A stretch of 9,794 bases of DNA from the NCBI GenBank assembly GCA_017694765.1, contig JADIML010000244.1, positions 1 through 9,794 on the forward strand. Reading direction: 5' to 3'. Of this stretch, positions 7,009 through 9,794 are shown piece after piece. Numbering within the stretch: the stretch's first letter is position 1; each line of letters opens with the position of its first letter. The DNA comes from Candidatus Scybalomonas excrementavium. GTDB taxonomy: Bacteria > Bacillota > Clostridia > Lachnospirales > Lachnospiraceae. The position numbers and the translations under genes are program-made. The notes below the pieces were generated by a model, which was not told the origin of the DNA, made no database searches, and was given only the letters and a program-made list of their open reading frames with translations.

Positions 7009-8373
7009 ATGAAACTGATTAAAAATGGAACAATTATTACCGATGGTAAAAGATTTCAAGCTGATATTGCAATTGAAAATGGAAAGATTACACAAATTGG
7101 ACAAGGGATTGAAGGAGCAGATGAGGTCATTGATGCAACAGATTGCTATATCTTTGCAGGATTTATTGATCCGCATACACACTTTGAATTAGATACTGGA
7201 GCCACAGTTTCTCCCGATGATTTTTACTATGGAACAAAAGCTGCAGTACTTGGTGGTACAACTACCATTATTGATTTTGCAACAGCATTTCGTGGAGAAA
7301 CATTAAAAGAAGGATTAGACAATTGGCACCATATGGCAGATGGGAAATCTTCTTGTAACTATGGATTTCATATGGCATTTACAGAATGGAATCCTAGTTT
7401 AAAAAGTGAAATAAAAGATATGGCTAATGCAGGAGTTACATCCTTTAAAGTTTATATGGCATATGATGCTCTAAGAACAAATAACGAAGAAATCTTTGAG
7501 ATTTTAGAAGAGACAGGCAAAGTACATGGTCTTGTAGGATGCCATTGTGAAGATGATGCTATGATCAAGAAAGGAGTAGAAGAACAAAAGAAGTTAGGTC
7601 ATACGACCCCAGCTGCACATCCACTATCTAAACCAAGTGAAGCAGAAGGAAAAGCTGTAAAAGATTATTTAGAGCTTGCGAAAAGAGCGGGTGTTCCGGT
7701 TTGTGTTGTACATTTAAGTACAAAAGCTGGGTTGGAAGAAATCAGAAAGGCTCGTGCAGAGGGACAAAAAGTATTCGTAGAAACTTGTCCACAGTATTTA
7801 ATATTTACAGATGAAGTATATTCTCTGCCAAATTATGAAGGAGCTAAATATGTTATTTCTCCTCCACTTAGAAAAAAAGAGGATGTAGAAGCGCTTTGGG
7901 AAGCCATTTCCAATGGTGAAATTGATACAATTGCAACTGATCAATGTAGTTTTAATTTTGAAGGTCAAAAGACTCTTGGTAAAGATGATTTTACAAAGAT
8001 TCCAGGTGGAATGCCAGGTGTAGAAAATAGAATTGAACTTATGTATACATATGGAGTAGAGAGAGGAAAGATTTCTCTTGAACAATTAAGTAAACTTTGT
8101 ACAGAAAATGTTGCAAAACAATATGGTATGTATCCGAAAAAAGGTGCTATTTTAGAAGGAAGTGATGCTGATATTGTGATTTGGGATCCGAATGCACATG
8201 ATACGATTCATAAAGAAAATCAACATTATCATACAGATTACACTCCATATGAAGGAATTGAAATTACAGGAAAAGCGAAGCATGTATTACTAAATGGAGA
8301 GCATGTTGTAAAAGACGGAGAGCTAATAAAAGAAAAACAAGGAAAGTATGTGGCAAGAGGAAATTGTTTTTAG
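7009..8373 (+). CDS. hyuA: Dihydropyrimidinase/D-hydantoinase family (HyuA/YgeZ)
   Basis: A 454-residue cytoplasmic zinc amidohydrolase that opens cyclic ureides (hydantoin or dihydropyrimidine-like rings) by hydrolysis; also called hydA or ygeZ. Binuclear metal ligands are all present: H56 and H58 (DPHTH), the carboxylated lysine K147 (TSFKVYM), H179 (GCHCED), H235 (VVHLS) and D311 (ATDQ). Length fits the family (about 455-465). The ATG at 7009 follows AAGAAAGAAGG by 6 nt; a TTG two codons upstream (7003) is directly against that site and is rejected. It is the last catabolic gene, 286 bp after ygfK and followed by a strong terminator. Homologues in E. coli hydrolyse D-phenylhydantoin, a non-natural substrate. 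Beside ygfK, ssnA and dpaL the physiological substrate is more likely a reduced purine-ring intermediate. The family is sure; the substrate is inferred. Confidence 0.94.
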   Translation: MKLIKNGTIITDGKRFQADIAIENGKITQIGQGIEGADEVIDATDCYIFAGFIDPHTHFELDTGATVSPDDFYYGTKAAVLGGTTTIIDFATAFRGETLKEGLDNWHHMADGKSSCNYGFHMAFTEWNPSLKSEIKDMANAGVTSFKVYMAYDALRTNNEEIFEILEETGKVHGLVGCHCEDDAMIKKGVEEQKKLGHTTPAAHPLSKPSEAEGKAVKDYLELAKRAGVPVCVVHLSTKAGLEEIRKARAEGQKVFVETCPQYLIFTDEVYSLPNYEGAKYVISPPLRKKEDVEALWEAISNGEIDTIATDQCSFNFEGQKTLGKDDFTKIPGGMPGVENRIELMYTYGVERGKISLEQLSKLCTENVAKQYGMYPKKGAILEGSDADIVIWDPNAHDTIHKENQHYHTDYTPYEGIEITGKAKHVLLNGEHVVKDGELIKEKQGKYVARGNCF

Positions 8374-8413
8374 ATAAACAAGAAAGAATGTAAAGAAGAA
8401 ATCATTTATAAAG

Positions 8414-8457
8414 AAAAGATCCATAGAGAGATTAGAAGGCGCTCTATGGATCTTTTT
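8414..8457 (+). terminator. Rho-independent terminator after hyuA
   Basis: AAAAGATCCATAGAG (8414-8428) pairs perfectly with CTCTATGGATCTTTT (8442-8456), a 15-bp stem with a 13-nt loop ending in TTTTT (8453-8457). It lies about 40 nt past the hyuA stop and separates the catabolic genes from the next operon. Confidence 0.85.
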
Positions 8458-8466
8458 GATCTTAGG

Positions 8467-8495
8467 TTGCGATTTTACAATATGTGGTTTATAAT
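8467..8495 (+). promoter_or_regulatory. Promoter of mogA-lepB operon
   Basis: A -35 box TTGCGA (8467-8472), a 17-bp spacer and a consensus -10 box TATAAT (8490-8495), just downstream of the hyuA terminator. The predicted start is near 8502. The leader contains an AT-rich inverted repeat, TTTTGAAA-n6-TTTCAAAA (8508-8529), too weak to assign a function. Confidence 0.75.
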
Positions 8496-8573
8496 GGACT
8501 CTAAGAGTTTTGAAAATGTTATTTCAAAATGCAGCGAAATGACTCATATAAAGGAGAGAAAGGGGAATATTTT

Positions 8574-9065
8574 ATGTATACAGTAGGAATTATAACAGCC
8601 AGTGATAAAGGTTCTAGAGGAGAAAGAGAAGATAAAAGTGGTGTAGTGATTCGAGAAATCATGGAAGCCAAAGGATATGAAGTAAAATGTTATCGAATTA
8701 TTGCAGATGAACAGCACTTATTAGAAGAAGCAATGATTCAAATGGCTGATCAAGACAAAGTAAATTTAATTTTAACGACAGGTGGGACAGGGTTTTCATT
8801 AAGAGATCGAACACCAGAAGCGACAATTACTGTTTGTGATCGCATGGCACCGGGTATTCCAGAAGCTATGAGGGCATATAGCCTTCAAATTACAAATCGA
8901 GCCATGTTAAGTCGGGCAGTTGCGGGAATTCGCAATCAGACACTGATTGTAAATATGCCTGGAAGCCCAAAAGCTGTAAAGGAAAGTTTAGAGTGTATTT
9001 TAGAGCCATTATTTCATGGGATAGCAATCCTTTTAGGGGATACTGGAGAATGTGCGAGAAAATAG
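8574..9065 (+). CDS. MogA/MoaB family molybdenum cofactor protein
   Basis: A 163-residue cytoplasmic protein of the MogA/MoaB family, which adenylylates molybdopterin before metal insertion in molybdenum cofactor synthesis. The molybdopterin-binding motif TTGGTG (68-73) followed by RDRTPEAT (77-84) is intact, as is the family's C-terminal NMPGSPKAV (127-135). MogA versus MoaB cannot be decided from these motifs alone. I use the ATG at 8574, preceded by the purine-rich AAAGGAGAGAAAGGGG. An ATG 15 codons upstream (8529) lacks a ribosome site and would add residues before the typical MYTVGIITASD opening. It has its own promoter and is followed 45 bp later by lepB. Its closeness to purine-catabolic genes may be functional, because purine hydroxylases need molybdenum cofactor, but it belongs to a different transcription unit. 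Confidence 0.92.
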   Translation: MYTVGIITASDKGSRGEREDKSGVVIREIMEAKGYEVKCYRIIADEQHLLEEAMIQMADQDKVNLILTTGGTGFSLRDRTPEATITVCDRMAPGIPEAMRAYSLQITNRAMLSRAVAGIRNQTLIVNMPGSPKAVKESLECILEPLFHGIAILLGDTGECARK

Positions 9066-9110
9066 AGAAATTGGTGTAGAGAAAAGAGTGTGAAATAGAA
9101 AGGAAACAGC

Positions 9111-9665
9111 ATGAAAGAACAAGAAAATAAAAATACAACAGAAGAAAAAAGTATTTCATGGAAAAAAGAACTTCTAAGCTGGGTGACTATGATTGCCATT
9201 GCCTTGGGAGTAGGTCTTTTTATCAGTAAGGGATTGATTGTTAATGCAGAAATTCCATCAGAATCTATGGAGAATACGATTATGACAGGGGATCGGTTGA
9301 TTGCCTTAAGAACAGCTTATTGGTTTAGTGATCCAGAGAGAGGAGATATCGTGGTATTTCATTACCCAGATGATGAAACCGATTTATATATAAAAAGAGT
9401 AATAGGAACGCCAGGAGATACCGTAGAAGGGAAAGATGGAAAAGTATATGTAAATGGAGAAGAGTTAGAAGAGCCTTATATTAAAGAGGAAATTGAGGAA
9501 GATTTTGGACCATATACAGTACCAGAGGATAGTTATTTTATGATGGGGGATAATAGAAATGAATCATGGGATTCAAGATTTTGGGAAAATACGTATGTGA
9601 AAAAGGAGAAAATTCTTGGAAAAGCATTTGTTCGCTATTATCCGGGGATTAAATTATTTGATTGA
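9111..9665 (+). CDS. lepB: Signal peptidase I
   Basis: A 184-residue membrane-bound serine protease that removes signal peptides from exported proteins, of the short Gram-positive type. A cytoplasmic charged N-terminus (1-20) is followed by one membrane helix (about 21-39, WVTMIAIALGVGLFI). The catalytic domain outside has nucleophile S52 in PSESM, general base K95 in YIKRVIGTPGD, and the conserved GDNRNESWDSRFW box (146-158). All catalytic parts are intact and the length is typical. The start follows AAAGGAAACAGC. It lies 45 bp after the mogA-type gene and 31 bp before the next gene, all on one strand, suggesting one operon. Firmicutes often have several signal peptidases, so this may be one paralogue. 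Confidence 0.95.
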   Translation: MKEQENKNTTEEKSISWKKELLSWVTMIAIALGVGLFISKGLIVNAEIPSESMENTIMTGDRLIALRTAYWFSDPERGDIVVFHYPDDETDLYIKRVIGTPGDTVEGKDGKVYVNGEELEEPYIKEEIEEDFGPYTVPEDSYFMMGDNRNESWDSRFWENTYVKKEKILGKAFVRYYPGIKLFD

Positions 9666-9696
9666 TAGGGGGAAACTATACAAAGGAGAGAAATGA

Positions 9697-9794
9697 ATGG
9701 ATACACAGGCACAGAAAAAGAAAATGCAAAAAAGATTAAAAGGACTTACCAAAGTGCTATTTAGCAGAACGGCTATTATTGTATTATTAATGGT
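9697..9794 (+). CDS. Partial membrane protein, probably cardiolipin synthase
   Basis: The N-terminal 32 codons of a gene cut by the window edge. It encodes a basic start (QKKKMQKRLKGLTKVL), then FSRTAIIVLLM, the beginning of a membrane helix. A lysine-rich start running into an F-S-R-T-x-hydrophobic helix is what I recall from cardiolipin synthases (phospholipase D family) of Lachnospiraceae; no catalytic HKD motif is visible because the gene is truncated. AAAGGAGAG ends 7 nt before the ATG. An overlapping ATG at 9693 opens a frame that stops after about 23 codons and was not used. Close spacing to lepB implies co-transcription. Confidence 0.55.
   Translation, partial: MDTQAQKKKMQKRLKGLTKVLFSRTAIIVLLM

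Noticed and set aside
6961..8085. Minus-strand ORFs over the start and middle of hyuA
   Set aside because: Antisense to conserved metal-binding regions of hyuA, with Cys/Asn/Ile-rich implausible proteins.
8890..9199. Minus-strand ORFs opposite the mogA-lepB junction
   Set aside because: Phe/Leu-rich translations mimic membrane proteins but arise from A-rich plus-strand DNA; both mogA and lepB are clearly coded on the plus strand here.
9693..9764. Short ORF from ATG at 9693
   Set aside because: It stops after about 23 codons and overlaps the better frame starting at 9697, which stays open to the window end and encodes a sensible membrane-protein N-terminus.

Overview
The window looks like chromosomal DNA from a low-GC, anaerobic Firmicute, most likely a gut Lachnospiraceae/Clostridia member. 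This is inferred from AT-rich DNA, strong GGAGG-type ribosome binding sites, the short Gram-positive type I signal peptidase, and an anaerobic catabolic gene set rich in Fe-S centres. No taxonomic marker gene is present, so the lineage is an inference. There are seven complete genes and one gene cut by the right edge. I see no mobile element, tRNA, rRNA or CRISPR array.

Bases 58-8373 carry a catabolic island. On the minus strand lie a YheO/DauR-type PAS-HTH regulator and, downstream of it, dpaL/ygeX (2,3-diaminopropionate ammonia-lyase). Diverging on the plus strand are ssnA (amidohydrolase), ygfK (a large TIM barrel + GltD-like + ferredoxin flavoprotein often mislabelled 'selenate reductase subunit') and hyuA/ygeZ (a dihydropyrimidinase/D-hydantoinase family ring-opening enzyme). 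Homologues of these four enzymes sit together in the E. coli ygeW-xdhD region. From memory of recent work, they also sit in gut-bacterial clusters for oxygen-independent purine/urate breakdown. The natural reading is that YgfK performs the redox step on the purine-derived ring, HyuA and SsnA hydrolyse ring or amidine C-N bonds, and DpaL converts the C3 diamino acid product to pyruvate and ammonia. The usual partners (xdh/selenium-dependent molybdenum hydroxylase, ygeY, ygeW, carbamate kinase, a purine permease) are not in this window.

The 335-bp divergent region between the regulator and ssnA is the most informative non-coding stretch. It has one good sigma-A promoter on each strand. Just downstream of each predicted start site is a nearly identical 16-bp palindrome, TTGATTA-n-A-n-AATCAA. 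This looks like a paired operator for the neighbouring regulator. A second non-coding stretch, 6723-7008 between ygfK and hyuA, holds three consecutive stem-loops; the loops of the second and third are complementary over 7 nt.

A strong intrinsic terminator (8414-8457) closes the island. A new promoter (8467-8495) then starts what looks like a housekeeping operon: mogA/moaB (molybdenum cofactor biosynthesis), lepB (signal peptidase I) and the start of a membrane protein resembling cardiolipin synthase. The mogA-type gene fits an organism that makes molybdoenzymes such as those expected for purine hydroxylation, although none is encoded here.
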